Assembly (NCBI RefSeq): GCF_009759665.1 | Contig: NZ_WQNE01000006.1 | Location: 186,001 to 250,000, forward strand | DNA: 64,000 nt | Direction: 5' to 3' | Origin: Bradyrhizobium cajani | Lineage (GTDB): Bacteria > Pseudomonadota > Alphaproteobacteria > Rhizobiales > Xanthobacteraceae | Shown here: positions 19,382 to 27,886 of the stretch, in pieces | Numbering within the stretch: position 1 is the first letter of the stretch | Layout of the letters: each line of letters opens with the position of its first letter | Made by a program: the position numbers and the translations under genes | Notes under the pieces: generated by a model | The model's input: only the letters and a program-made list of their open reading frames with translations | Told to the model about the DNA's origin: nothing | Databases searched by the model: none

Positions 19382-20164
19382 ATGACTATCAAGAAAGCAA
19401 TCATTCTCGCTGCCGGAGTCGGCTCTCGCCTTCGACCGCTGACGGACCTCCGGCCGAAGCCCTTGGTCGAAGTCAACGGCACGCCGATTCTCTACAACGC
19501 GCTCCGAAATCTGGAAGCCGTCGGCGTCGAAGAGGTGACGCTCGTGGTCGGTTATCGCAAGCATGCTATTCAATACGCCTGCGGGCATCGCTTCGGCACG
19601 CTTGCGATCAACTATGTGGAATCATCGGCTTTCGACCACACCGGAAGCGCCTATTCATTGTGGCTCGCGCGTGACGCGCTGCTTTCCGGAGATTGCTTTC
19701 TCCTCGAGGGCGATGTGTTCTTCGAGGAGGACGTACTGCGAGATCTGCTGCACAGCCAGGTGACCGACGCGGCAGCAATCGTTCCCTTCGAAGAATCGAT
19801 GGAAGGTTCGGCAGTCCTGCTGACGGATCGCGGCCTCATCTCTGAGTTCCGTATGAGGCAAACCGGAGCAAACCTGGCGGCGAGTGGGCCACGGCTTTTC
19901 AAAACGATGAACCTATTGCGACTTTCAGCTCCGACCCTCAAGGCGACGATTGTTCCAGCGCTGGACCAGATCATAGGGTCCGGAGCGACCCAGGCCTACA
20001 CTGAGGAGCTTCTTTCGTACCTTGTTGAACGGCGCGGCCTGCAGCTCGCCACTACGCGGTGCGACCATGTCAGATGGTACGAAATCGACACCGCTGAAGA
20101 TCTGCAAATCGCAGAGCGACTTTTCACGGGAGTGCAAGGTCCAGGCATGCCTCGCAAAAGGTGA
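19382..20164 (+). CDS. sugar-phosphate/phosphonate nucleotidyltransferase
   Basis: The product has 260 residues with a nucleotidyltransferase fold of the LicC/PntC/RmlA kind: AAGVGSRLRPLTD (10-22) for NTP binding, PKPLVEVNG (25-33), LLEGDVFF with metal-binding Asp111, and a late WYEIDTAEDL. It also has the SAFDHTGSAYSLWLAR segment typical of choline-phosphate or aminoethylphosphonate cytidylyltransferases. Next to PEP mutase it probably makes CMP-activated phosphonate from CTP. Substrate and nucleotide are inferred from context. The ATG at 19382 fits the domain start; the ribosome binding site is weak. It ends 8 bases before the next gene. Confidence 0.78.
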   Translation: MTIKKAIILAAGVGSRLRPLTDLRPKPLVEVNGTPILYNALRNLEAVGVEEVTLVVGYRKHAIQYACGHRFGTLAINYVESSAFDHTGSAYSLWLARDALLSGDCFLLEGDVFFEEDVLRDLLHSQVTDAAAIVPFEESMEGSAVLLTDRGLISEFRMRQTGANLAASGPRLFKTMNLLRLSAPTLKATIVPALDQIIGSGATQAYTEELLSYLVERRGLQLATTRCDHVRWYEIDTAEDLQIAERLFTGVQGPGMPRKR

Positions 20165-20171
20165 ACTTTCG

Positions 20172-20780
20172 ATGCTCAAGTACCTCTGGGATCCGGCGAA
20201 CGCCATAACGACTGGCGGCCTTCTCTTTTCATCCGTCAGTTTCTTTCTTGCCCTGTCCAATCGCCTCGAGCTGTCGATAGCGACAGCACTTTGGGCAGTC
20301 CTGTCCGACCACCTCGACGGGATAGTGGCAGCTCACACGAAAAATCGCCACCCAGATGTTGCCAAGATGGGAAAGAGCCTCGACGGGTTTGCTGACCTCA
20401 TCTACGGAGCCGTCTTGCCGGCGGCAATCCTAATCCAACTCAGCGGAGCCTCGGGTTTTGCCCTAGTCACCGCGACCGCCCTCCTTGCTGCGGGAGCAAT
20501 TAGGCTCAGCTACTTCGACAACTTCGGCCGCTTACGCGACGGCCGTTTTCTAGGGCTCCCATTATCATACGACATCCCTGTGATGGCGATCATTTTCCTT
20601 GCTCGACCGTTGGTTTCAGATGAGTTTTTCGTACCCGTCACGCTCAGCACTTTCATCCTACTCGCAGCACTACACGTCGCGCCGATCCGTATCGCAGCGC
20701 CCAATATGACCATGTACGTCGCACTCTCGATATTTTCCGTCATCGCTTCATCGGCTCTGGGATTGCGAAGTCTAAGCTAA
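20172..20780 (+). CDS. CDP-alcohol phosphatidyltransferase-family membrane enzyme
   Basis: The product has 202 residues with about six hydrophobic segments. The family motif DxxDGxxAR-x8-GxxxDxxxD appears as Asp46-HL-Asp49-Gly50 and Gly67-KSL-Asp71-GFA-Asp75, but the AR is AA and the gap to the Gly is longer than usual. These enzymes join a CDP-activated group and an alcohol, releasing CMP, in the membrane. After a nucleotidyltransferase and PEP mutase, a phosphonolipid synthase is a reasonable inference. Start at 20172 has AAGGTGA upstream and lies 7 bases after the previous stop. The motif changes leave some doubt about catalysis. Confidence 0.75.
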   Translation: MLKYLWDPANAITTGGLLFSSVSFFLALSNRLELSIATALWAVLSDHLDGIVAAHTKNRHPDVAKMGKSLDGFADLIYGAVLPAAILIQLSGASGFALVTATALLAAGAIRLSYFDNFGRLRDGRFLGLPLSYDIPVMAIIFLARPLVSDEFFVPVTLSTFILLAALHVAPIRIAAPNMTMYVALSIFSVIASSALGLRSLS

Positions 20781-20886
20781 CCAGCGGGGCGCAGGTCGCA
20801 TGGGTACGGAGCTCTAGATCTTCGCAATTGGCCGAGAGACGTCAGATGCCGGTTTTGGGCGCTTAAGCAGCCGAAAGGAGGGCTGG

Positions 20887-21675
20887 ATGTTAGCAAGCAG
20901 CATCTTTGAGGGAGCAGCGTTTTACTATGCTCGCTATCAACCTGAGTACCCGCACGAACTCTTCAGATCGCTTAGCGAGCATCTTTTTCTAACACCTGAC
21001 AGTCGAGTACTTGATCTTGGATGTGGTACCGGACAGATCGGACTTGGACTTGCTCCCAGCGTGACACATGTGGACTGCGTCGATCCAAATCGCGCCATGC
21101 TCGGCGAGGCCGACCGACTTTCATCTGAACGCGGCCTCCTCAACATTTCAGTGATTGAAAGCACCGCCGAGGAGATGGATCTGGGCTTGACCGGCTACCA
21201 AGGGGCCACGATCGCGAGTGCTTTTCACTGGATGGACCGCTCGCTCGTTCTGGAGACGCTTGATCGTCGCCTGCTTTCGTCCGGCAAGGTAGCGATCATC
21301 ACAAGAGTTCGCGACGAGACCACACCGAGTGATTGGTGGAACAGGATCTGGGACTTCGTGCACACTTGGTGGGGAGGCTATTTTCCCGCCGGACGTGGCG
21401 ATAAGCGCCGTGAATTGCGTGTGGACCACGAAGCTGTTCTGCGCCAATCGACGTTTTCGAACATCACAGGAAGCCACATCCCTTACATGGTATCGTGGAC
21501 TTCCGAGAAACTCGTCCAATACATGTATTCCACATCAAAAGCCTGTCCAGGTGTACTAACGCACAGAAGAGATGAATTCGACGAACAGTTGCGCTCTCTA
21601 CTCCACAAACTGTCGCCGGCTGACATGTTTATTGAAAGATGCCATTTAGATATCCTATACGCCGGCCGGTACTAA
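20887..21675 (+). CDS. class I SAM-dependent methyltransferase
   Basis: The product has 262 residues. It begins IFEGAAFYYARYQPEYPHEL, as in small-molecule methyltransferases, followed by motif I VLDLGCGTGQIG (residues 40-51) and the acidic end of the next strand (CVDPN). FHWMDR near residue 115 is the post-II region. A very strong AAGGAGG precedes the ATG. It follows the CDP-alcohol phosphotransferase gene by 106 bases on the same strand, so it probably methylates a product of that pathway, perhaps an amino or phosphonate group. The acceptor is unknown. It is paralogous in architecture to the gene at 24696-25529. Confidence 0.82.
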   Translation: MLASSIFEGAAFYYARYQPEYPHELFRSLSEHLFLTPDSRVLDLGCGTGQIGLGLAPSVTHVDCVDPNRAMLGEADRLSSERGLLNISVIESTAEEMDLGLTGYQGATIASAFHWMDRSLVLETLDRRLLSSGKVAIITRVRDETTPSDWWNRIWDFVHTWWGGYFPAGRGDKRRELRVDHEAVLRQSTFSNITGSHIPYMVSWTSEKLVQYMYSTSKACPGVLTHRRDEFDEQLRSLLHKLSPADMFIERCHLDILYAGRY

Positions 21676-22157
21676 GGGCGAAATGCAGCGGAAATTGTTC
21701 TTCACGCAATCGGATCCTGCGGAGCTTAGATTGTGCCGAGCTTCAATCGCCCGGAGGTGCACCCTTGATCTCCGATCTCGTTCATTCGCGGCGTGCGGTG
21801 ATAGCCATTCTGAGCGGCAGAGCATCTTCTATGCAGCGGCTCCTACTGGCCAGCAGATTTCCCATGCTTTTGCTGATGGAGCTCGTCACTGCCCGCGGCT
21901 CTCGGCGGGGTCATCGAACGAATCCCAGCTACGTCCGGCTCTGATCAGTCTTACAGGCATGCTGCTGGTCACAGAGCAGCTGCAGCTGGCCAGGGAACGC
22001 GGCATTTGGGGCAGGAGGGAGCGGAACCGTCGATTCCGCAATCAACCGCATGGTGAGAAGTCGCACCCGACCTCGCTTCTAACCCTTGCCGGCGGAGAAC
22101 CGGCCAACAGCCACAGCTTTGATGTAATGCGGTACCGGTCGCCCGAGGAGAGTTGAA
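21676..22157. other. intergenic region within the phosphonate cluster
   Basis: A plus-strand frame of 157 codons spans 21683-22156, and a shorter one overlaps it. Neither shows a recognisable domain, and codon use looks like noncoding sequence. A small unknown gene cannot be excluded. The next gene has GGAGAG before its ATG at 22158. Confidence 0.35.
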
Positions 22158-23273
22158 ATGTCTGGTGGTGAAACGACGGCGCCGATTGATATGACGCGAA
22201 CATGGGCTCCTCACGTGCCAGCTTTCCGCGAACATGTCGAAAGAAGCCTCACTGCGGCGGCGCGCGCACCGGACCTTACCAGCACAATACAACGCCATCG
22301 CTTCCACGGGAGTGCACGAGACAAACAAGCTGCTGCCGATTGGTTGAGGAACCGGCTCGGTGCGCGCCCTAATTCTAACCGCTTACTGATGACAGGCGGC
22401 ACTCAGAACACGCTAATGGTCCTGTTCTCGCGACTAGCTCCCCAAGGAGCTGCGATTGCCGCGGAAAGGCTGACTTATGCAGCGATCGGCCAACTCGCAA
22501 TGCTGGGCCGGATTAGCGTTCTTCCCGTTGACATAGACGATGACGGCATGCGTGACGATTCCCTTGAGGCATTATGCAAAGCTCACAATTTGGCGGCCGT
22601 TTACATCAACCCGACAGGTCACAATCCGACGACTTCGATGATGTCGCTTGAGCGCAGACAGAGGATCGCTCGCGTGGCCCGCAAGTACGCTCTTCCCATT
22701 ATCGAAGATGACGTGCATGGCCTTATAGCCAGCAACGCGCCCCCTCCGCTCGCTTCGATCGCTCCTGATCTCACTTGGTACCTGATGAGCGTCTCAAAAT
22801 GCTTGGGCATCGGATTGAGGACTGCGTATCTTATTGCGCCGTCGGACGGCGGCCTGGCCGATCTTCTTCGACCAATACCAAGCGTCTCGAGTTGGTTTGT
22901 ACCGGGGTTATCGGCGGCCATTATCACTCACCTGATTGAAAGTGGTGCCGCAAGTCACATTGTCGGACAGATATCCAAGGAAATCGCGGCCCGGCAAGAC
23001 ATTGCGCAGGAGATGCTTGGGCATCTAGGGGTGATGCGCACGAACAAATCGTCCTTGCACGTCTGGATCGACTTGCCATCTCCGTGGACAGCAGAGCCAT
23101 TCATCCAAGCGGCTCACACGAAGGGCGTAATCCTGAGACATCCGCGAGTGTTTGCGACACTTGGCGTCAACGTCGAGCACAACATCAGAGCATCGCTGAT
23201 CGCTCCGTCAACCCACGAGGACCTCCGACGTGGACTGGGTGTTCTAGCGGCCTTACTCCTCAGTCGGACTTAA
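22158..23273 (+). CDS. PLP-dependent aminotransferase, fold type I (MocR-like C-terminal domain without HTH)
   Basis: The product has 371 residues. It shows the aspartate-aminotransferase fold: MTGGTQNTL (78-86) for phosphate binding, NPTGHNPT (151-158), Glu-Asp-Asp-Val-His (183-187) and the Schiff-base Lys214 in SVSKCLGIGLR. It resembles the aminotransferase part of MocR regulators, but the DNA-binding domain is absent. In this cluster it could transaminate phosphonopyruvate to phosphonoalanine or act on a later keto compound; that is inference. It is followed 39 bases later by a class IV aminotransferase on the same strand. Confidence 0.8.
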   Translation: MSGGETTAPIDMTRTWAPHVPAFREHVERSLTAAARAPDLTSTIQRHRFHGSARDKQAAADWLRNRLGARPNSNRLLMTGGTQNTLMVLFSRLAPQGAAIAAERLTYAAIGQLAMLGRISVLPVDIDDDGMRDDSLEALCKAHNLAAVYINPTGHNPTTSMMSLERRQRIARVARKYALPIIEDDVHGLIASNAPPPLASIAPDLTWYLMSVSKCLGIGLRTAYLIAPSDGGLADLLRPIPSVSSWFVPGLSAAIITHLIESGAASHIVGQISKEIAARQDIAQEMLGHLGVMRTNKSSLHVWIDLPSPWTAEPFIQAAHTKGVILRHPRVFATLGVNVEHNIRASLIAPSTHEDLRRGLGVLAALLLSRT

Positions 23274-23312
23274 CTCGCGGATCATGGTAACTCACAATCG
23301 GTGTAGGCAAAG

Positions 23313-24227
23313 ATGTTGGCGCCAGAATTTGCGTATCTCAATGGCCAAATTGTCCCATGGGATGCAGCCAGGGTGCATGTATTCTCGCCCGTGGCAAAGT
23401 ATGGCATTGGTGTGTTCGAAGGAATACGCGGCTATTGGAACGAGAACGTCCAGCAATTGTACCTCTTCCGTGTTGCAGAGCACCTCGAGCGATATGCCTT
23501 CTCACAAAAGGCAATGAGGTTCGATCAGCCGATCTCCAGTGATAAGCTGATCGTGGCACTCGTTCACCTCTGCCGTGCAAATGCATTTCGCACGACGGTG
23601 CATATTCGGATGATGGCTTTCATTGATGGGCTTGGCGAGTTGGGGGCAAAAGGACCCGTAGGGTCTGCGATTACGGCCTTTCCCCGCGAGGCCACTAGAC
23701 AATCCGTCGAAGGCGCTTCTGCTCAGATCAGTTCTTGGATGCGAATGCCGGACAACGTCATGCCCGCCCGCATCAAATGCAATGCAAACTATCACAACTC
23801 ACGATTGGCTATGATGCAGGCCCAACTCGATGGATACGATATCGCTTTTCTCCTTAACTCAAGAGGAAAACTGGCCGAGGCGCCAGCAATGTGCGTTTTC
23901 ATGGTTCGCGATGGTCAGTTGATCACGCCAAGCGGAACCAACGACATACTGGAATCGATCACGCGTCAGACCGTTATTCAGTTAGCACGTGAGTATCTTG
24001 GGGTGGATACCGTCGAGCGCGATGTCGATCGGACGGAACTTATCCTCGCCCAGGAGGTGTTCTACTGCGGCACCGGTGCCGAAATCACTCCTGTGACTTC
24101 GATCGACCGCATGGTGGTAGGGAGTGGTCAACCCGGAGCGATCACACGGCAGCTCATCGCGATCTACCGAGCGATCGCCACCGGAACGAATACCGCGCAC
24201 GAGTCATGGCGAACTCCTGTCTTTTGA
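23313..24227 (+). CDS. branched-chain-type aminotransferase (class IV)
   Basis: The product has 304 residues. The fold-type IV signature is clear: KYGIGVFEGIRGYW (29-42), PLP lysine Lys155 in ARIKCNANYHNSRL and Glu189 in KLAEAPAMCVF, then TPSGTNDILESITRQT. IlvE enzymes transfer an amino group between glutamate and branched-chain keto acids, but cluster-associated relatives act on other keto acids. Beside a PEP mutase it may make an amino-phosphonate or supply an amino-acid building block. It is full length and probably co-transcribed with the preceding aminotransferase. A housekeeping copy would be expected elsewhere in the genome. Confidence 0.82.
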   Translation: MLAPEFAYLNGQIVPWDAARVHVFSPVAKYGIGVFEGIRGYWNENVQQLYLFRVAEHLERYAFSQKAMRFDQPISSDKLIVALVHLCRANAFRTTVHIRMMAFIDGLGELGAKGPVGSAITAFPREATRQSVEGASAQISSWMRMPDNVMPARIKCNANYHNSRLAMMQAQLDGYDIAFLLNSRGKLAEAPAMCVFMVRDGQLITPSGTNDILESITRQTVIQLAREYLGVDTVERDVDRTELILAQEVFYCGTGAEITPVTSIDRMVVGSGQPGAITRQLIAIYRAIATGTNTAHESWRTPVF

Positions 24228-24695
24228 AAGACATGGATGCAAGCGGGATGACCTCACCTCAGCCGCTAGCCGTAGTCAATGATGCGTCATTGTCGAATTA
24301 TTGCGGTTCTACAACTGCCGGAATGACAATCCTAATTCCTTAACGCGCCGCGGATGCTGGTGCGGTCGCGAATCTCCGAAAGGGCCCGCCGCCAATCGCG
24401 AGCGGCGCTATTGGCACCACTGCGCAATCCGGAATGGGTGCGCACCTGCCCTCTCGCTCTTCACCTACTGGTATTTATAGTCTGCGTCTTCAGCGCTGCT
24501 TGATACGATAGACGGCGTGATTGATCGCAGATTTGATGAATTCGTCCGCATTCGGGGTACCCTTTGGGTCTTCGTCGGCCTGAACGTGCAGGAGCCATCC
24601 CGCAATCAGTCGGATTCGAAGCTACTCCCGCCCGGCTTCCATCCGGGCGATGGAACGCCGCTCTCCTTTGTTTAATTCTCCGCTCGAGGATCGCT
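24228..24695. other. intergenic region
   Basis: No gene is visible. The stretch probably carries the promoter or leader for the second methyltransferase. Its ATG at 24696 is preceded by CGAGGA. No terminator is clear. Confidence 0.35.
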
Positions 24696-25529
24696 ATGAA
24701 TGAACGGGTGACATGGCAGCTCTATAACGGCGCCGCTCTGAACTACGACGAGTATAGGCCGAGGTATCCTCACGCGGTCTTTGATATCCTCACGGACTAT
24801 CACTCGGCACTCGCGCCACTGCGGTCGGCCGCAGACGTGGGCGCGGGTACGGGGATTTTCAGCAGACAGCTAATGGCGTCGGTTCCGAGCATTGCGCGCC
24901 TAACCTGTATTGAGCCAAACTGCGATATGGCCGCCGTTGCCAAGGAGCGATCCGCAGCGTTTCGTGGCCTCGACGTCCTCGCCGGGTTTGCTGAGATGCT
25001 TCCGCTCCCGGATCGTTCATGTGAACTCGTGACGGCAGCAACGGCGGCCAACTGGTTCGATCGGCCTCTATTCTACCAAGAGGCTGCACGGGTGCTGAAG
25101 CCTTCAGGAACATTGCTGCTCCTACAGAACAAGCATAGGCACGAAGAAAGCGCATTTCTCGATGATTTCGTCAGCCTTCAAGAGCGCTACATCCCTGGAT
25201 TTCGCCGAGACCACTACTCTGATTTCTGGGGCAGTTATGGGAAAGCTGATTTCGAAGCGGAACTCCGTTCGAGGCACGATCTGGTGTCTGTGGAGCGCTA
25301 CAAGCTCGAATGGCGCCAGACGACGACTGCAGTGCAGTTTCGGGGCTACTGTCAATCAGGACATTTAAGGATGGCGATCGCTAGGTCTGGCGCCGCAACG
25401 ATCGCCAAGGAACTTGACGCCCTCCTAGACCGGTACCAGGACGCGTCAGGTTATGTCATTGTTGACTGGCTGACCGATCTCGTTTTGAGCAGAGCCCGAC
25501 CTCAGGAGCAACCACTGGGGAAGCGCTAA
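24696..25529 (+). CDS. class I SAM-dependent methyltransferase (second)
   Basis: The product has 277 residues. It begins QLYNGAALNYDEYRPRYPHA, the same leader type as the methyltransferase at 20887. Motif I is AADVGAGTGIFSRQL (about residues 48-62), with an IEPN acidic strand and a FDRPLFYQEAARVLKPSGTL motif III region. The start was moved to the ATG at 24696 because upstream in-frame sequence is unrelated. It is likely the last gene of the phosphonate cluster. Two methyltransferases could give successive N- or O-methylations, but the acceptor cannot be read from sequence. Confidence 0.8.
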   Translation: MNERVTWQLYNGAALNYDEYRPRYPHAVFDILTDYHSALAPLRSAADVGAGTGIFSRQLMASVPSIARLTCIEPNCDMAAVAKERSAAFRGLDVLAGFAEMLPLPDRSCELVTAATAANWFDRPLFYQEAARVLKPSGTLLLLQNKHRHEESAFLDDFVSLQERYIPGFRRDHYSDFWGSYGKADFEAELRSRHDLVSVERYKLEWRQTTTAVQFRGYCQSGHLRMAIARSGAATIAKELDALLDRYQDASGYVIVDWLTDLVLSRARPQEQPLGKR

Positions 25530-26334
25530 CTTGCTTTACTCTGACTAGCGAGAAGTCCCCGCTTTGGCTCACATCCAGGCTCGATGCCGGTCGTGCCGGG
25601 CTCTTGCGTGAGCCGCAGCAGCTGCGTGCGATCGGTGCAGATGCTCGTCGACCGATCCCTAGAGGAGGTGTATCTGGCTCGCGCTACTGACGCGGGAATG
25701 GGTCTGGACTGTCTGCGACCCCGCCTAATCGCGCGCAGAGAAGAAAGCGACTCACGATTGTCTTTGTCGCCCCGTCAGGACAAGCTGGCAACCGACCAAG
25801 CCGGCGACGAGCTTCCCTGGCATTGATCTCTTCTCGCGGGATCACCAACATGCGGACAACGGCTGCTCCATGAGCGTGGCCCCGATGCTTTAGTGCGAAC
25901 GGTGCCGGTCGCGCGCCGCCGCTATGTTAGCCGCTCTTAGGTGGGCGCGCCCGTCGCGCGTTTTGGTGCGGTTCAGGACCCTCGCCTGAAGCCGAGATCA
26001 CGATCCAACGGCGCAAGCGCACCCGCGAGCGGTCGGAGAAACCGGAGCGCAATCACAGAGCGCAACGAACCAACAAAGAACGCAATGCGGACGATTCACC
26101 GTCCGATCCGAGCCCGCGACGAAGACGAGATCGGGACCCCGACGTGGACGGTAAGCAGAACGATGTCTAAAAGGTGTGACCCCATATCGGCATGTTTTCA
26201 ATAACTTACGAGCAATGCACCGATTCAGGGCTCGGCGCAGCCGGCGCATTTAGCAGATCAAATCGAGAATTCCTTGATACCAAACGCGTCGTGTTTTATG
26301 ATGGATCGTATTAAACGACCTACCAAGCAGGCAC
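25530..26334. other. intergenic region upstream of Ubl operon 2
   Basis: I see no gene in these 805 bases. The last 80 bases should hold the promoter and operator of the WYL regulator and the Ubl operon. An imperfect inverted repeat lies at 26288-26319. Confidence 0.4.
26288..26319. promoter_or_regulatory. candidate operator upstream of the WYL regulator
   Basis: The arms GTCGTGTTT (26288-26296) and TTAAACGAC (26311-26319) are partly complementary, with the outer five bases exact, 15 bases upstream of the ATG. CapW/BrxR-type WYL regulators bind inverted repeats in their own promoters, so this is a candidate. The match is short. Confidence 0.25.
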
Positions 26335-27201
26335 ATGACTGATCTGGCCATAGAGGCTGTCCCCAAGTCCCGGCCATGGGGACAAGACCGGCGACTGGAA
26401 TTCATTGAATTTCGTCTCTTGTGGGACGGCAAAATCAACCGCGGTGAGGTCGCCGAATATTTCAACATCTCGGTTCAACAGGCGTCGCTGGATTTCGCAA
26501 AGTACCTTGATTTGGCCAAACACAACATGGAGTATGATCGTCACGAAAAGGTCTATCGCGCGACCGAGCATTTTAGGCCGCTTTTTCTCGCGCCCGATAC
26601 CCAGACTTATTTGAACGAGATTCAGGGCCTCGCCATCGGGACGATTTCCCGATCAGGCAGCTTTGTCGGAACTCGCCCCTCCTGTGATGTCGTGACCCTC
26701 CCAGTCCGCCGTGTGCGCATTGAGATGCTGTTGCCAATTCTTTGGGCGATCCGCGATGGCACGGAGATAGACGTCACATACCAATCGATACGCACTCCCG
26801 ATCCGACTCGCCAGTGGATTGCTCCGCACTCTTTGGCCTTTGACGGTTCTCGTTGGCATGCCCGCGCATGGTGTCACGGAACTTCTCGATTTCGCGATTT
26901 CGTCCTGACGAGATTCCAGCGCGTTCACGGACGCCGTGTTAGCAGTGTGAATCCGCAGGACGATACGGACTGGCAGACTTTTGTCGTGATCGAGATTGAG
27001 CCCAATCCGAATCTGACCCCGAGCCAGCGCGATTCAGTCATTGCCGACTTCGGTATGCAGGATGGACGGCTTTCCAAGACGATCCGCCGCTCGCTGGTTT
27101 CATACTTTGTGCGCCATCTGCGGATCGAATCGCCGCAAGAGCCTCAACCGATCGTATGGGCCAACCGCGCTCAGTTTGAAGGTTCAAGGGACGACGTATG
27201 A
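26335..27201 (+). CDS. WYL-domain transcriptional regulator (CapW/BrxR-like) of Ubl operon 2
   Basis: The product has 288 residues. An N-terminal winged helix (about 15-75; RGEVAEYFNISVQQASLDFA) is followed by a WYL domain (about 125-200) with WIAPHSLAFDGSRWHARAWC and RFRDFVLTRF, and a C-terminal extension with YFVRHLRI. WYL regulators of this size control CBASS, BREX and other defence operons; they usually repress transcription until a nucleic-acid or nucleotide signal is sensed. It is 35 bases upstream of the Ubl gene on the same strand. No such gene accompanies operon 1. The identification is firm; regulation of this operon is inferred. Confidence 0.85.
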   Translation: MTDLAIEAVPKSRPWGQDRRLEFIEFRLLWDGKINRGEVAEYFNISVQQASLDFAKYLDLAKHNMEYDRHEKVYRATEHFRPLFLAPDTQTYLNEIQGLAIGTISRSGSFVGTRPSCDVVTLPVRRVRIEMLLPILWAIRDGTEIDVTYQSIRTPDPTRQWIAPHSLAFDGSRWHARAWCHGTSRFRDFVLTRFQRVHGRRVSSVNPQDDTDWQTFVVIEIEPNPNLTPSQRDSVIADFGMQDGRLSKTIRRSLVSYFVRHLRIESPQEPQPIVWANRAQFEGSRDDV

Positions 27202-27236
27202 CGCATCACAAGCACAACACTTAGAAGGAGCATGAT

Positions 27237-27488
27237 ATGTCTGAAGCAGAGAAATCCGACAAAAAACTGCACGTATTCTACGTGGACGCGATTCGCCACG
27301 AAAATGCCAAGACCGCGCTTACCGGGGCGGAGATAAAGGCGATCGCCAATGTCGCCCCCAATTATCAGCTCTTCCTCGAAGAAGAAGGTGACAAGCCGGA
27401 TAAGGGGGTAGGCGACGGAGAAGCTGTGGGAATCACTGAACGCGTGAAGCACTTTTTCGCTGTCCCGCCAGCGACATTTGGACTCTGA
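27237..27488 (+). CDS. ubiquitin-like modifier of Ubl operon 2
   Basis: The product has 83 residues and aligns with the Ubl at 15661-15918: HVFYVDAIRHENAKTALTG (12-30), IKAIANVAPNYQLFLEEEGD and a C-terminal PATFGL. Here one Leu follows the Gly, so a peptidase must remove it before E1 can use the Gly, unless Leu itself is the terminus. The JAB domain encoded two genes on is the obvious candidate. AAGGAG lies before the ATG. Its stop overlaps the E2 start as TGATG, the same junction as in operon 1. Confidence 0.8.
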   Translation: MSEAEKSDKKLHVFYVDAIRHENAKTALTGAEIKAIANVAPNYQLFLEEEGDKPDKGVGDGEAVGITERVKHFFAVPPATFGL

Positions 27489-27886
27489 TGATCGGCGAGC
27501 AATTCCAGCAACTGAAGGAATACCTTCAGGAATTCAAGCGGCAGGAGGCTGAAATTCAGCGCCGCGCCGATGCGTCTTACCTCATTACGGTTAAAGGGGT
27601 CGATCTGCCCGACGGCTGGAGCGTTAGAAAGGTCGACGTTCTCTTCATCGCACCTCCGGGCTATCCCGCCGCAAGACCCGACTGCTTCTGGGTTTCGCCG
27701 CCATTACGGCTCCCCAATGGCGCGATTCCGCAGAATGCGAACGAAGGAACTCCATTGCCCTACGATACCAATCCGGGGCGCCCACTGACGTGGTTTTCGT
27801 GGCACCTGCAGACATGGGACCCCAACCGCGACCGGCTGGAGCAGTTCTTTCGAGTAATCCTTCAGCGACTGGACCCGCCTCGATGA
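27488..27886 (+). CDS. E2/UBC-like conjugating protein of Ubl operon 2
   Basis: The product has 132 residues. The N-terminal helix (EQFQQLKEYLQEFKRQEAE) is longer than in copy 1. Core motifs are GYPAARPDCFW (58-68) and TWFSWHLQTWDPNRDR (101-116). Cys66 in PDCFW is the only cysteine in the protein and is conserved in copy 1 (Cys63), so if the enzyme uses a thioester this is the residue. That position is earlier than the canonical E2 cysteine. It is translationally coupled to the Ubl (TGATG) and to the E1 (ATGA). Confidence 0.78.
   Translation: MIGEQFQQLKEYLQEFKRQEAEIQRRADASYLITVKGVDLPDGWSVRKVDVLFIAPPGYPAARPDCFWVSPPLRLPNGAIPQNANEGTPLPYDTNPGRPLTWFSWHLQTWDPNRDRLEQFFRVILQRLDPPR

Noticed and set aside
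21683..22156. Plus-strand frame of 157 codons in the phosphonate cluster
   Set aside because: Position is suggestive, but there is no recognisable motif, codon pattern looks noncoding and an overlapping frame is equally open.
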